A stretch of DNA of 64,000 nt from Flagellatimonas centrodinii (GTDB lineage Bacteria; Pseudomonadota; Gammaproteobacteria; Nevskiales; Nevskiaceae). The position numbers and the translations under genes are program-made. The DNA lies in assembly GCF_016918765.2 (NCBI RefSeq), contig NZ_CP092104.1, positions 3,348,001 through 3,412,000 of the forward strand, written 5' to 3'. The notes under the pieces were generated by a model, which did no database searches, was not told the DNA's origin, and was given only the letters and a program-made list of their open reading frames with translations. This document shows, piece after piece, positions 35,244 through 44,349 of this stretch (position 1 is its first letter; every line of letters begins with the position of its first letter).

Positions 35244-36050
35244 TGAGTGCTGAGTAGCCGCAGCGGCAACAGCAACGAATTGTCATCGCGAGTGTCACAG
35301 CCCCTCTGTCATCGCGAGGGGCGCAGCCCCGTGGCGATCTCATTGGTGAGGGCAGTGCCGGCCGGGTGAGATTGCCGCGCCCGCGTTGCGGGCTCGCAAT
35401 GACAGAAATGGGTGTGAGGGCTCGCAGTGACCAGCACCATGTCTGTCATCGCGAGTGTCGCAGCCCCTCTGTCATCGCGAGGGGCGCAGCCCCGTGGCGA
35501 TCTCGTTGGCGAGGGCAGTGCCGACCGGGTGAGATTGCCGCGCCCGCTTTGCGGGCTCGCAATGACAGAAATGGGTGTGCGGACTCGCAATGACATGAAA
35601 TGGTTGTCATCGCGAGTGTCACAGCTCCTCTGTCATCGCGAGGGGCGTAGCCCCGTGGCGATCTCATTGGTGAGGGCAGTGCCGGCCGGGGGAGATTGCC
35701 GCGCCCGCGTTGCGGGCTCGCAATGACAGAAATGGGCTTGCGGGCTCGCAATGACATGAGATGGTTGTCATCGCGAGTGTCGCAGCTTCTCTGTCATCGC
35801 GAGGGGCGCAGCCCCGTGGCGATCTCATCGGCGGGGGCAGTGCCGGCCGGGGGAGATTGCCGCGCCCGCGCTGCGGGCTCGCAATGACAGAAATGGGCGT
35901 GCGGGCTCGCAATGACATGAAATGGTTGTCATCGCGAGTGTCGCAGCTCCTCTGTCATCGCGAGGGGCGCAGCCCCGCGGCGATCTCGTTGGCGGGGGCA
36001 GTGCCGGCCGGGTGAGATTGCCGCGCCCGCGTTGCGGGCTCGCAATGCCC
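35221..36050 (-). repeat. Intergenic repeat cluster G: tandem array of ~161-bp units
   Basis: Five copies of the element start at 35307, 35470, 35631, 35792 and 35953, so the period is 163, 161, 161 and 161 bp. Each unit is a 98-bp element plus a roughly 63-bp spacer holding two half-elements ('gaaatgggcgtgcgggctcg' type and TGTCATCGCGAGTGTC). The last copy is broken at its end (CGCAATGCCC). The GACAGTGCTGAGT module is at the left flank (35222-35275). Minus orientation. No gene is supported within it. Confidence 0.9.
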
Positions 36051-36063
36051 TTGAATGCGCCGG

Positions 36064-36894
36064 CTACCGCGTCAGCTTGCCGCGCATCACACACTGCACT
36101 CGACCGCCGACAGCGATCTCGGCATCCGCGCGCACGTAAATGCGTGACGGCCGTTGGATCTCGGTGCCCTGTTCAACCGTGACGGATATCGGCCGACCGA
36201 GGTGGTGCCGAAGGTAGCCCGCCAGGGCGGCGTTGGCGCTGCCGGTGGCCGGGTCTTCGCGGACCTCGGGGGTGCGGAAGAACATGCGGGCCCTGTAGTC
36301 GGTGTCGGCGCCGGCGTCGGTCTCGCTAAACAGGAACACGCCGAATGCCGGCACGCCGGCCGCCAGCAGCGTGTCATGCCGGTCTGCATCCAGCCGGGCC
36401 TGTTGCAGTGCCGCCGGCCCTCGTAGCGGCACGAACAGAAAAGCCGGCCCCAGCTGCAACAGCTGCGGCGGCAGTTGCGGATGCAGGTCGCCTGTCGACA
36501 GCCCCAGCAGTGCCGCAGCCTGGTGGACGTCGAAGATCGTGCCCAACTGTGGCGCCGGCGGCTGCAACCAGCCGATGCCGGTCGCGGCGTCGAACCGGAC
36601 CGGCACCGGCCCCATCGGCAGCTGCAGCGAGATCGTCCCCCGCCCCTCGGTCAGTACCCAGGCGGTCCCCAGCGTCGGGTGCCCGGCAAACGGCAGCTCC
36701 TGCGTCGGCGTGAAGATGCGCACCGTCGCCTCGCCCGGCGATTCCGCCAACACGAAGGTGGTTTCGGAAAAATTCATCTCGCGGGCAATGGCCTGCATCT
36801 CGTCATCCGCCAGGCCGGCCGCGTCCTGCACCACCGCGAGCTGATTGCCGGCATAGCGTTGCTCTGCAAAAACATCGATGAGGGTCAGGCGCAT
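36064..36894 (-). CDS. PhzF-family isomerase-like protein
   Basis: Protein of 276 aa with the two-lobed diaminopimelate epimerase-like fold. 'IDVFAEQRYAGNQLAVVQDA' and 'MNFSETTFV' (catalytic Glu of PhzF) are in the first lobe; 'LPFAGHPTLGTAWVL' and 'REDPATGSANAALAGYL' are standard family motifs. PhzF relatives catalyse isomerisation of diverse small molecules; there are no phenazine genes here, so the substrate is unknown. ATG 36894 gives the conserved N-terminus. Its 3' end adjoins the repeat array. Confidence 0.9.
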   Translation of the reverse strand: MRLTLIDVFAEQRYAGNQLAVVQDAAGLADDEMQAIAREMNFSETTFVLAESPGEATVRIFTPTQELPFAGHPTLGTAWVLTEGRGTISLQLPMGPVPVRFDAATGIGWLQPPAPQLGTIFDVHQAAALLGLSTGDLHPQLPPQLLQLGPAFLFVPLRGPAALQQARLDADRHDTLLAAGVPAFGVFLFSETDAGADTDYRARMFFRTPEVREDPATGSANAALAGYLRHHLGRPISVTVEQGTEIQRPSRIYVRADAEIAVGGRVQCVMRGKLTR

Positions 36895-37036
36895 GGCGGT
36901 TCTCGGCTGCCAGAGCGGATAGTCTGGCGGAGCCTGCGGCGGCCGGACAGCCACAGTTGTCGGCGGCCACAGCCGGAACAGTGTCGGAACAGTGCCGGCG
37001 CTATGATCGGTACCGCCGCCCCCGCAGGACTCTCCG

Positions 37037-37702
37037 ATGCCCGTCATGACCGACCCCGAGGCGCGCGCGCCTGTTGCCCCGAATGCACCCCTGGATGCCG
37101 TGCGGGTGGAGAAGCGTGTGCTCGAAAACGCCACGGTTCGCCTTGAGCCGCTGGCCGCCCATCACCTCCCCGGCCTAGCATCGGCGATTCATGATGGCGA
37201 ACTGTGGCAACTGCCCGTGACCAACGTGCCGCATCCGGATGACCTGCCACAGTTCCTCGCCGACGCCGAGGCGGCATACGCCATCGGCCGCGACCTCAGC
37301 TTTGCCACCATTGACCGCGCCAGTGGCGAGGTGGCGGGCAGCACCCGCTTCCGCTTCATCGAGCCCACGCACCGCCGGGCCGAAATCGGCTTCACGTTTA
37401 TCGCGCGTCGCTGGCAGCGCACCCACATCAACACCTCGGCGAAGCTGTTGATGCTCACCCACGCCTTCGAGGTCTGGCTGCTGAACCGGGTGGAGCTGCT
37501 CACCGATGTGCGCAACCAGGCCTCGCGTACCGCTATCGCCCGTATCGGTGCCACGCAGGAGGGCATCCTCCGTCAGCACATGGTGATGCGTGACGGTCAT
37601 GTCCGTGATTCCGTCATCTTCAGCCTGACCCGGCCGGAATGGCCGGCGGTGAAGGCGGCGCTGCAGGCGCGAATTGCAGCCGATCCTGTCGCGGCCGCTT
37701 AG
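37037..37702 (+). CDS. GNAT-family N-acetyltransferase (RimJ/RimL-like)
   Basis: Protein of 221 aa. 'LENATVRLEPLAAHHLPGLASAIHDGELW' starts the GNAT domain, 'FRFIEPTHRRAEIGFTFIARRWQRTHINTSAKLLMLTHAFEVW' holds the acetyl-CoA region, and 'VELLTDVRNQASRTAIARIGATQEGILRQHMVMRDGHVRDSVIFSL' is typical of RimJ/RimL and YjdC-type enzymes. An AGGA box is seven bases before ATG 37037. Divergent from PhzF with a 142-bp gap. Substrate unknown. Confidence 0.87.
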   Translation: MPVMTDPEARAPVAPNAPLDAVRVEKRVLENATVRLEPLAAHHLPGLASAIHDGELWQLPVTNVPHPDDLPQFLADAEAAYAIGRDLSFATIDRASGEVAGSTRFRFIEPTHRRAEIGFTFIARRWQRTHINTSAKLLMLTHAFEVWLLNRVELLTDVRNQASRTAIARIGATQEGILRQHMVMRDGHVRDSVIFSLTRPEWPAVKAALQARIAADPVAAA

Positions 37703-37787
37703 GCTGCACCGAACCGCTTTTTTTCGGAGCCCGTCGTCACCGCCAGCATCAGCAGCGGTCGGCTCGCGCAGCGTGCCGAAGCCTCTG

Positions 37788-38861
37788 TTACGCGTTTCCG
37801 TCGGCGTGTCGGGCTTTCACCCTGTCCACGGCGGCCGGCAGGTGTTCCTGATCGCGGTAGCGCCCGGGCGTACTGCCGGTCCAGTTCTGGAAAGCCCGCG
37901 AGAAGTTGGCGGCGCTGCTGTACCCCAGGCGGGCGGCGATGTCCGCCAGGCTCATACGCCGGTCTGCCAGGAGTTCCAGGCTGTCACGATGCCGTGCAGC
38001 GTCCAGCAGCTGGCGAAAGTTATATCCCTGATCGGCCAGGCGTCGCACCAGGGTGCGCGAGGTCAGGTGCAATCGGTTTGCGACGACTTCGAGGCCGGGA
38101 TACCCCCCGGTGGCCTCTTGCAGAAGCGCCGCACGCACCTGCGTCACCACATCTTCGGTGTGTCCCAGCAGTGCCAGCTCGCGCGCGCATTCGCGTTCGG
38201 CGAGCTTGGCGGAGACCACGTCCGCCGTCAGCAGCTGGCGGTCAAGGTAGGACACCGGCATCCGCAGTTGCGTCAGGCCGGTCTCGAAGTGAACGGGCGG
38301 CAGGCGATGCCTGTATCGGGCGTGATAGGGCGGCTCGGGGTAGTCGAACAACAGTTCCAGCGCGGGGTCGGGTGGCAGCAGTTGGCGGATGATCGACGAC
38401 ACGCTGATCAGCAACTGTTCACAGGAAAACCGCCGCAGGCTCCCGTGGGACACGGCTTCCCGGCCTTCCATGATGGCGTGATCACCCTGAGTGAAAAACC
38501 GCAGGTTCCAGGCGGGCATGCGCAGAATCGATCCGTAGCGATCGGCGAAGTCGAAAACGTCGCGAAAGGTGCGTTGGCTCATCAGGCCGTAGCCGAGAAT
38601 GCCGTGCGTGGTCAGCGTCGCGCGCAACCCGAACTCGTAAGCCAGCGCGGGCTCTCCGGTCAGCGCGAGCGCTCGGTGGCAGAGCGTGGCGTACTCCTCC
38701 AGCAGCGAGATGCGACCGCCGGGGTCTTCCAGCAAGGCATCGGACACGGCAAGGCCCGAGAGCAACTGCGCTCTGGAAATGCCGTGTTCCGCCACCAGGT
38801 CCAGCATCAGCAGCACATAGCTGATGGGCACGGTGGGCTTGTTCGCCCCTCTTGTAGCCAT
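37788..38861 (-). CDS. AraC-family transcriptional regulator
   Basis: Regulator of 357 aa with the Arabinose_bd-type N-terminal domain ('LEEYATLCHRALALTGEPALAYEFGLRATLTTHGILGYGLMSQRTFRDV') seen in OruR/ArgR-like AraC proteins. Residues ~255-345 form the C-terminal double HTH ('VANRLHLTSRTLVRRLADQGYNFRQLLDAARHRDSLELL...SLADIAARLGYSSAANFSRAFQNWTGSTPGRYR'). It is divergent from the secreted peptidase and lipase genes, which makes them its likely targets. I chose ATG 38861; an upstream start at 38942 would add a Pro-rich leader. Confidence 0.88.
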   Translation of the reverse strand: MATRGANKPTVPISYVLLMLDLVAEHGISRAQLLSGLAVSDALLEDPGGRISLLEEYATLCHRALALTGEPALAYEFGLRATLTTHGILGYGLMSQRTFRDVFDFADRYGSILRMPAWNLRFFTQGDHAIMEGREAVSHGSLRRFSCEQLLISVSSIIRQLLPPDPALELLFDYPEPPYHARYRHRLPPVHFETGLTQLRMPVSYLDRQLLTADVVSAKLAERECARELALLGHTEDVVTQVRAALLQEATGGYPGLEVVANRLHLTSRTLVRRLADQGYNFRQLLDAARHRDSLELLADRRMSLADIAARLGYSSAANFSRAFQNWTGSTPGRYRDQEHLPAAVDRVKARHADGNA

Positions 38862-39038
38862 GCCGAATGGTAGCCCAGCCAGGGGTGATGCCTCAGCCGC
38901 TTGGTTTGCTGCTGGCGGAAAATGAGGGTGAGTTTGTCGCATTGCGAGAATGCCAGCGCCCGACGATACGGTGACAATTCCGCGTCACAAATATGACGGA
39001 CGCGCCGGATCGCGCGCCATTCCAATGGAGGAGAGTGC

Positions 39039-40616
39039 ATGTTGAATCTCAGGCTTCGGCCCTGGCTGAGCGTAACGCTGGCGTTGTGCGTTGCAGGATG
39101 CGGCAGCAGCGGGTTGGCGGACGGCGCGCTGGGCGGCGACGCCAAGTGTGCGCGCGATACCTCGGCCGCCGCTTCGGGCATGCCCGACACCGACCGCATC
39201 TTCAGCTGGATCGAGGACCTGGTCGGCATCGGCTACCGCCGCACGGGGACGCCGGAGGGGCTGCAGGCCGCCGCCTACGTGAAGTGCCAGTTCGAGGCGC
39301 TGGGACTGGAGGATGTGCACTACGAAACCGTCACCTCCTGGAACTGGCAGACCACCGACGCCGCGCTGGCGCTCAATGGCACTCCGGTCGATGCCTACCC
39401 CACCGCACACACCTTCGTCACGGTGGACCAGCCATCGGAATTCTCCACCGGCCCCAACGGCCTGACCGCCGAGATCGTGGATGTCGGCGGCGGTTCGGCA
39501 CTGGAGATGGCGGCGAAGGATGTCGAGGGCAAGGTGGTGATGTTCGACCTCAGCTTCATCCTGCCGCCGGCCGGTTTCGCCCCGTTCGTGGAATTCCTCT
39601 GGGACCCGGGCCTGACCATCGTCGAGCCCACCTTCTTCAAGGGCAACCCCTTCATCACCAGCTTCGCGTCCACCGTCGAGGCGGCGATGGAGGCCGGCGC
39701 TGTCGGCTTCGTCGGCGTACTGGCCGACTACTTCGACTCCAACCAGTACCACAACGAGTTCTATCGCCGGACCCAGGTCACCATCCCCGGCTTCTGGGTG
39801 ACCAAGAAGGAAGGCCAGCGCATGCGTGAGCAGATGACAGCATCGGCAACGCCGCCGACCGCCACGCTGCACATGCACGGCAGCCGCAAGGAGGCCGAAG
39901 CGCGAACCGTGATCGGCTTCCTGCACGGCGCCAGCAAGGACACCATCATGGTGCAGTCGCATCACGATTCAGTGTTCTTCGGCGCGGTCGAAGACGGAAG
40001 TGGTACCGCCGCGGTACTGGCGCAGGCGCAATACTTCGCCTCGCAGCCCCCCGAGTCGCGCAACAAGACGCTCATGTTCGCCACCTTCGACAGCCACTTC
40101 ACCGGCTATCAGGCGCACCGCGAGTTCGTTCGCAAGTACATCAACGCCAAGGAGACGCCGTACAACATCGTCGCCAACGTCACGCTTGAGCACATCGGCC
40201 TTCAGGGGCTGGAGGACGAGGACGGCCAACTGGTGGTGTCGGAGCTCCCGGAGATTCGCGGCATCATCGAAAACCTCGGGCCGACACTGAAGCTCGGGCT
40301 GATCAACCAGCTGATCAAGCACGATCTCCGCCGCACCGTGATGCTGCAGGGGCACCTGCTGTGTCCGCTGGGCGCGATGCCGACCGATGCCAGCTTCGTC
40401 TGCGCTGCCGGCGTGCCGACCGCCAGCCTCATCGCCGGCCCCAACTACCTCTATGACGCCGCCGACACCCTGGACAAGGTGGCCCGCGATGACCTGGTAC
40501 CGGTCACCCGCGTGTTCGCCGAGCTGATCGAGCAGATCGACGACACGCCTTCCGCCCTGATCGGCATCCCCATCGTCGGCGAGGTGCTGGCCGAGCTGCT
40601 CTATGGCACGTTCTGA
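39039..40616 (+). CDS. M28-like peptidase lipoprotein with altered zinc ligands
   Basis: Protein of 525 aa with a lipobox at 18-21 (VAGC, Cys21). After a PA-like inserted region (~130-260), the M28 fold shows 'MVQSHHDSVFFGAVEDGSGTAAVLAQAQYF' (first His/Asp ligands near residues 309-320). Where standard M28 enzymes have the catalytic Glu-Glu the sequence reads 'FATFDSHFTGY', and the last His ligand (YHt..D) is replaced by Asp ('YDAADT'). It may be a divergent or inactive member. GGAGGAG directly precedes ATG 39039. It overlaps the lipase gene by 14 bp. Confidence 0.78.
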   Translation: MLNLRLRPWLSVTLALCVAGCGSSGLADGALGGDAKCARDTSAAASGMPDTDRIFSWIEDLVGIGYRRTGTPEGLQAAAYVKCQFEALGLEDVHYETVTSWNWQTTDAALALNGTPVDAYPTAHTFVTVDQPSEFSTGPNGLTAEIVDVGGGSALEMAAKDVEGKVVMFDLSFILPPAGFAPFVEFLWDPGLTIVEPTFFKGNPFITSFASTVEAAMEAGAVGFVGVLADYFDSNQYHNEFYRRTQVTIPGFWVTKKEGQRMREQMTASATPPTATLHMHGSRKEAEARTVIGFLHGASKDTIMVQSHHDSVFFGAVEDGSGTAAVLAQAQYFASQPPESRNKTLMFATFDSHFTGYQAHREFVRKYINAKETPYNIVANVTLEHIGLQGLEDEDGQLVVSELPEIRGIIENLGPTLKLGLINQLIKHDLRRTVMLQGHLLCPLGAMPTDASFVCAAGVPTASLIAGPNYLYDAADTLDKVARDDLVPVTRVFAELIEQIDDTPSALIGIPIVGEVLAELLYGTF

Positions 40617-41967
40617 CCGGCCCCTGTCTGGCCGCTCCGGCCCGGCATCGGCAGGTCTGCTGTTGATGCTGATGCTGATGCTGATGCTGATGCTGAGCCT
40701 CGCCGGCTGCGGAGGCAGTGACGCACCCTTGCAAGGCCCGGACGTCGGCAGCCTGCCACTGGTGCCGGGCGCCGGGCCCGACGGTCGCTATTTCCACCCG
40801 CCGGCCAGCGGCGAAGGCAAGTCGCTGCAGACGCAGTGGCCCATCATCCTGTCGCATGCCTGGTCACGTATCGCCGACACCAGTTTCCAGGGCGACACGC
40901 CGCAGCCTGGCGGCGAGTTCGACCCCTATGGCGTGAGTCGAATGCTGGAGGCCGGAGGCGCCATCGTCTACCTGCCGGACAAGCTCGCATACGCCTCCAG
41001 CGAAACCCGCGGCGAGCTGCTCTACCGGAAATGCGCCGGCACCACCCTCGCGGCCATGCGCTGTGAGCACGACGACGCCGAAGTCGTTGACGGGGTGTAC
41101 CTGGCGACACTGCAGTACTGCGACAATCCGTCGCTGCGGGCACGTCATGGCTATGCCGATGCCGACAGCTGTCAGCGCGGGCTGAAGTTCAACATCATCT
41201 GCCACTCTCAGGGCTGCGCGGACTCGCGCTACATGATGGCGGCCGTCCGCAATGCCTTCAGCGGCGAACTGATGTATCGGCATGTCGCCAGTTGGACCTC
41301 GATGGCCGGCGCCAACAAGGGCACTGCCCAGGCCGACTGGGTGCAGCAGGCGCTGCTGGCCTGCCTCACGCCGGACTGCCGCTCGCGGGTACTCGACGCC
41401 GCGTTCCTGGTGCATTCGGTATTCCAGAACCAGGCGCTCATCGCTCGGGGTGGCGAGTCGGTGGTGGCCCTGACCCGCAAGTACATGATGGACACCACCG
41501 ACATGGACTGTGTGCCGGAGGATGGCGTCGAGACCTGCCCCCCCAGCTTCAACATGCGTTACCCCTTCCCCGACGACCCCGCCCATCCGGTGCTGTATCA
41601 ATCGTTCACGTCGCAGATCGACGACATCAGCCATCCCTGCTATCAGAGAAACCGGTTCTTCTGGGACATCGTCAACCGGCACGAGGGGCCCAACGACGGC
41701 AACATCTCGGTGGATTCCCAGCGCTTCACCAGCTACGGACGAGATCCCGTGGCGGATCCAACACCGGTGATCCCGCGGTGGGTCAACGGTCGCAGCGATG
41801 ATCCATCACGCCCGCATCCCGGTCTCAACCACATGGCCTACAGCAGCTCGGAGGTGCCCGGCATTGCCGGCGTCAGCTGCAGCGGTGAAGACAATCGGCA
41901 CCTGCATTTCAGCCGGCTCGGGCTCTATCGCGACATCGTTGCCGAGCTGGCCGCTGCGGGATACTGA
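40603..41967 (+). CDS. Secreted lipase-like alpha/beta hydrolase (lipoprotein)
   Basis: Protein of 454 aa. The leader contains Leu-Met repeats from a tandem GATGCT DNA repeat and ends in a lipobox-like 'LAGCGG'. The alpha/beta hydrolase core has the nucleophile elbow 'FNIICHSQGCADSRYM' (CHSQG, catalytic Ser) and early 'WPIILSHAWSRI' (oxyanion region). Eleven or more cysteines suggest disulfides in an exported protein. Family is closest to triacylglycerol lipases with secreted form. It overlaps the M28 gene end, so co-expression under the divergent AraC regulator is likely. Confidence 0.78.
   Translation: MARSDRPLSGRSGPASAGLLLMLMLMLMLMLSLAGCGGSDAPLQGPDVGSLPLVPGAGPDGRYFHPPASGEGKSLQTQWPIILSHAWSRIADTSFQGDTPQPGGEFDPYGVSRMLEAGGAIVYLPDKLAYASSETRGELLYRKCAGTTLAAMRCEHDDAEVVDGVYLATLQYCDNPSLRARHGYADADSCQRGLKFNIICHSQGCADSRYMMAAVRNAFSGELMYRHVASWTSMAGANKGTAQADWVQQALLACLTPDCRSRVLDAAFLVHSVFQNQALIARGGESVVALTRKYMMDTTDMDCVPEDGVETCPPSFNMRYPFPDDPAHPVLYQSFTSQIDDISHPCYQRNRFFWDIVNRHEGPNDGNISVDSQRFTSYGRDPVADPTPVIPRWVNGRSDDPSRPHPGLNHMAYSSSEVPGIAGVSCSGEDNRHLHFSRLGLYRDIVAELAAAGY
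40665..40694 (+). repeat. Five tandem copies of GATGCT in a signal sequence
   Basis: Exactly five units of the hexamer encode an LM(LM)n stretch within the lipase leader. Because the unit is six bases, loss or gain changes leader length but not frame. Confidence 0.9.
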
Positions 41968-41976
41968 GCCACGATC

Positions 41977-43716
41977 TCAACCGCTACCCACCATGTCCGC
42001 CAGCGCCAACCCGACGCCCACCAGGCTCTCCCCGGCCACCAGACCGGCGGCCACCGCGATGGTGAAACGCAGTGCCAGTGACGGCACCGCCTTTGCCAGC
42101 AGCGCGGCGAGAACGGCGCCGAAGAACAGGCTCATGCTGTTGGACGCCGGAATCACGAAGGCCAGCCCGGCGGCGGGCGCGCTGGGCAGCCACCGACCCA
42201 TGCCGAGCGACTGCGATGCGGCGATCAGTATGCCCAGCACCGCGGCCACGCCCATGGCGGTGACGGCGCCCGGCGGGATCGACGACAGGCCGCCGGACAG
42301 GACCTCTGCGACCGCCTTCCAGGTGACCACTGCCGGTGCCGGCCATTCGGCGGTGATCAACATCCCCTGCGGGTCGGGGATCAGCACCAGATAGGCAGCG
42401 GCACCGACAACGCTGCCGGTGAGAATGCCGAACAGCTGTGCCAGCACCTGCAGCCGCGGGGTGGCGCCGATGAGATGCCCGGTCTTGAGGTCGTTGAGCA
42501 GGTCGGCACACTGGCCTGCCGCGCCACCGGCCACATTGGCCGTCATCAGGTTGGCGGTGAGGTTGGCGGGCGTGAAGATGCCGAAGCTCAGCTGCGACAC
42601 CTTGCCCAGCGCGCCGATGGGCGGGATGCCGGTTTCGCCCACCACCCGCGCCGCCACCACCGCCAGACCATACGCCAGCAACACGGCCAGCACCGCCGTG
42701 ACCGGGTCGATACCGAACAGGCCGATCTGCGCGCCGGCGGCGAGGATCAGGGTGGCGGCAAAGCCCGCCCAGAAGGCCGGCCGCGGCACCTCGCCCCCGG
42801 TATCGCGGTCGACACTGCGGCGTCGGCGCAATAGCACCAGCACGAAGCTGGTCAGCGAGGCCGCGACCATCAGCGCCACACCGGGCCACAGCAGCCATTC
42901 CACCAATTGCGGATACCAGAAGCCGTCGTCAGGGAGGCGTGTGGCATCAACCCAGCCACGCGCCAGCAACCAGGGCGCCATCACGCCCCAGGCCAATACC
43001 GCGCCCAACAGCAGCGACACGCCCGCGCGCAGGCCGATGATGGCGCCAAACCCCACCAGCAGCAGCGACGGGTCGAAGGCAAAGCCCAGCGAGCCGCCAC
43101 CCAATGTTCGCCCGGCCACCGCGCCCTGCCCGGCCAGCCGAAACCCCAGCGGCACCGCGGCGATACCGCCGAGCGAGGTCAACAGCTTCACCACGCCGGA
43201 GAGCGCCAGGCTCGCCAGCAGCACGCGCACCCGCGCCACCGCCTCGGCGCCACGGCCGTAGATTTCGCGCACGGTTTCAGCGGTGGCCACCCCGGCCGGA
43301 AAACTCAGCTGCTCCACCAGCAGCAACTGCCGCCGCAAGGCCACCGCCACACACACGCCGAGCAGGCTCACCACACACACCCACACCGCCAGCCAGTGCC
43401 ACGGCAGGGTCTGGCCGGTGATCAGCGCCAGGGCCGGAATCGGCGCCACCAGGCCGCCGGAGATGATCGACGCCGCCGACGAGGCGGTGGTCTGGTTGAT
43501 GTTGTTTTCCAGCAGCCCGAACGGCCGCGCACCCAGCCGCCGCGCGCCCAGGTTCCAGAAACCGTAGGCCAGCAGCGCGGCGACGATCGACATGTTGAAC
43601 GACCAGCCGATCTTGAGCCCGGAATACACGTTGCAGGGCGTCAGCACGGCGCCGATCAACACCCCGGTGAGCAGGCTGCGGCGGGTGAATTCGCGGGCCT
43701 CGGAGTGGCGGTTCAT
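41977..43716 (-). CDS. OPT-family oligopeptide/metal-chelate transporter
   Basis: Integral membrane protein of about 579 aa with some 14-16 membrane segments. 'EFTRRSLLTGVLIGAVLTPCNVYSGLKIGWSFNMSIVAALLAYGFW' and 'NNINQTTASSAASIISGGLVAPIPAL' are OPT hallmarks; 'GETGIPPIGALGKVSQLSFGI' and 'CADLLNDLKTGHLIGATPRLQ' belong to the second half. OPT proteins import oligopeptides or metal chelates by proton symport. ATG 43716 is chosen since it matches the conserved N-terminus. It converges with the lipase gene with nine bp between stops. Confidence 0.9.
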   Translation of the reverse strand: MNRHSEAREFTRRSLLTGVLIGAVLTPCNVYSGLKIGWSFNMSIVAALLAYGFWNLGARRLGARPFGLLENNINQTTASSAASIISGGLVAPIPALALITGQTLPWHWLAVWVCVVSLLGVCVAVALRRQLLLVEQLSFPAGVATAETVREIYGRGAEAVARVRVLLASLALSGVVKLLTSLGGIAAVPLGFRLAGQGAVAGRTLGGGSLGFAFDPSLLLVGFGAIIGLRAGVSLLLGAVLAWGVMAPWLLARGWVDATRLPDDGFWYPQLVEWLLWPGVALMVAASLTSFVLVLLRRRRSVDRDTGGEVPRPAFWAGFAATLILAAGAQIGLFGIDPVTAVLAVLLAYGLAVVAARVVGETGIPPIGALGKVSQLSFGIFTPANLTANLMTANVAGGAAGQCADLLNDLKTGHLIGATPRLQVLAQLFGILTGSVVGAAAYLVLIPDPQGMLITAEWPAPAVVTWKAVAEVLSGGLSSIPPGAVTAMGVAAVLGILIAASQSLGMGRWLPSAPAAGLAFVIPASNSMSLFFGAVLAALLAKAVPSLALRFTIAVAAGLVAGESLVGVGLALADMVGSG

Positions 43717-43810
43717 CAGTGGCCTTGGGGACGCGGACGAGCCCAGACCGTACACCAGGGTGGACGATGGCGCAGCGCGGGCGGCGCCGGACTTCTGCTA
43801 GAGTCCCGCC

Positions 43811-44134
43811 ATGTTCGCGCGCATCCCCCGTGCCCATCTGCTGGTGTTTCTGTGTCTGCTACCGGTGCTGCTGGCGCAGGCGCTGGGCGTGCATCATCAC
43901 CGTCATCTCGCGGTCGACGGTGAGCGCCACCACACCGAGGTCCACCTCGCTGATACCGGTCTGCACGTCCTGTCACCGGCCGCGGACGCGGCGCACGACG
44001 GCCATCCCCAGGGTCCGGCGCACCTGCACTTCGACATGGAGCGTCCAGCCGTCGTCAAGGGGCTGATCAAGCTTCTCATCGACGTGCCGGCGGTTGGCCT
44101 GGCGATGCTGGTGACCCTAAGGCAAGCTTGGTAA
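43811..44134 (+). CDS. Small His-rich exported protein, possibly truncated at its 3' end
   Basis: Protein of 107 aa with a signal peptide (1-24) followed by a His-rich stretch ('GVHHHRHLAVDGERHHTEVHLADTGLHVL') and 'AHDGHPQGPAHLHFDM', a likely metal-binding segment. It ends in a hydrophobic segment ('LIKLLIDVPAVGLAMLVTLRQAW') that may be cut short: base composition changes sharply just after this point. No family is named. Position before metal efflux genes suggests a periplasmic metal-handling role. Confidence 0.6.
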   Translation: MFARIPRAHLLVFLCLLPVLLAQALGVHHHRHLAVDGERHHTEVHLADTGLHVLSPAADAAHDGHPQGPAHLHFDMERPAVVKGLIKLLIDVPAVGLAMLVTLRQAW

Positions 44135-44349
44135 ACCACATGATCAATGCAGCAATAATAACTAAGGCCAATGGCGGTACGCGGGTGTTCAGAAAATGAT
44201 CATTCATGGCATAACAATAAGTCTGGAGTCAGGTCTAAGGTCAAGCTGAGGCCAAGTGGTCGAGCCCGAATTTCCCTTATGACAAACGTTTTGGAACGAC
44301 TTGAGATAATATTTGGTCTGTTCACATCCAAAGAATAAATCCTCACTTC
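44135..44349 (+). other. AT-rich gap at the left edge of the first czc cluster
   Basis: This stretch is clearly richer in A and T than the DNA to its left and lies at the point where GC content falls. I see no gene, tRNA or insertion-sequence end. A weak -10-like GATAATAT occurs near 44304 without a clear -35. It could mark the border of an acquired segment. Confidence 0.4.

Noticed and set aside
15340-36015. Many open frames inside the repeat clusters, translating to Ser/Arg/Ala-rich peptides such as MSLRARTPISVIASP
   Set aside because: They recur with every repeat copy on both strands, lack ribosome sites and reflect the repeat sequence, so they are not treated as genes.
35281-36050. CRISPR-like regular repeats
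   Set aside because: The units are long, imperfect inverted repeats with conserved spacers; there are no unique spacers between short identical repeats and no cas genes.
44135-44349. Insertion-sequence or tRNA attachment site at the czc left edge
   Set aside because: No terminal inverted repeats, transposase fragment or tRNA end could be found; only the composition shift is real.
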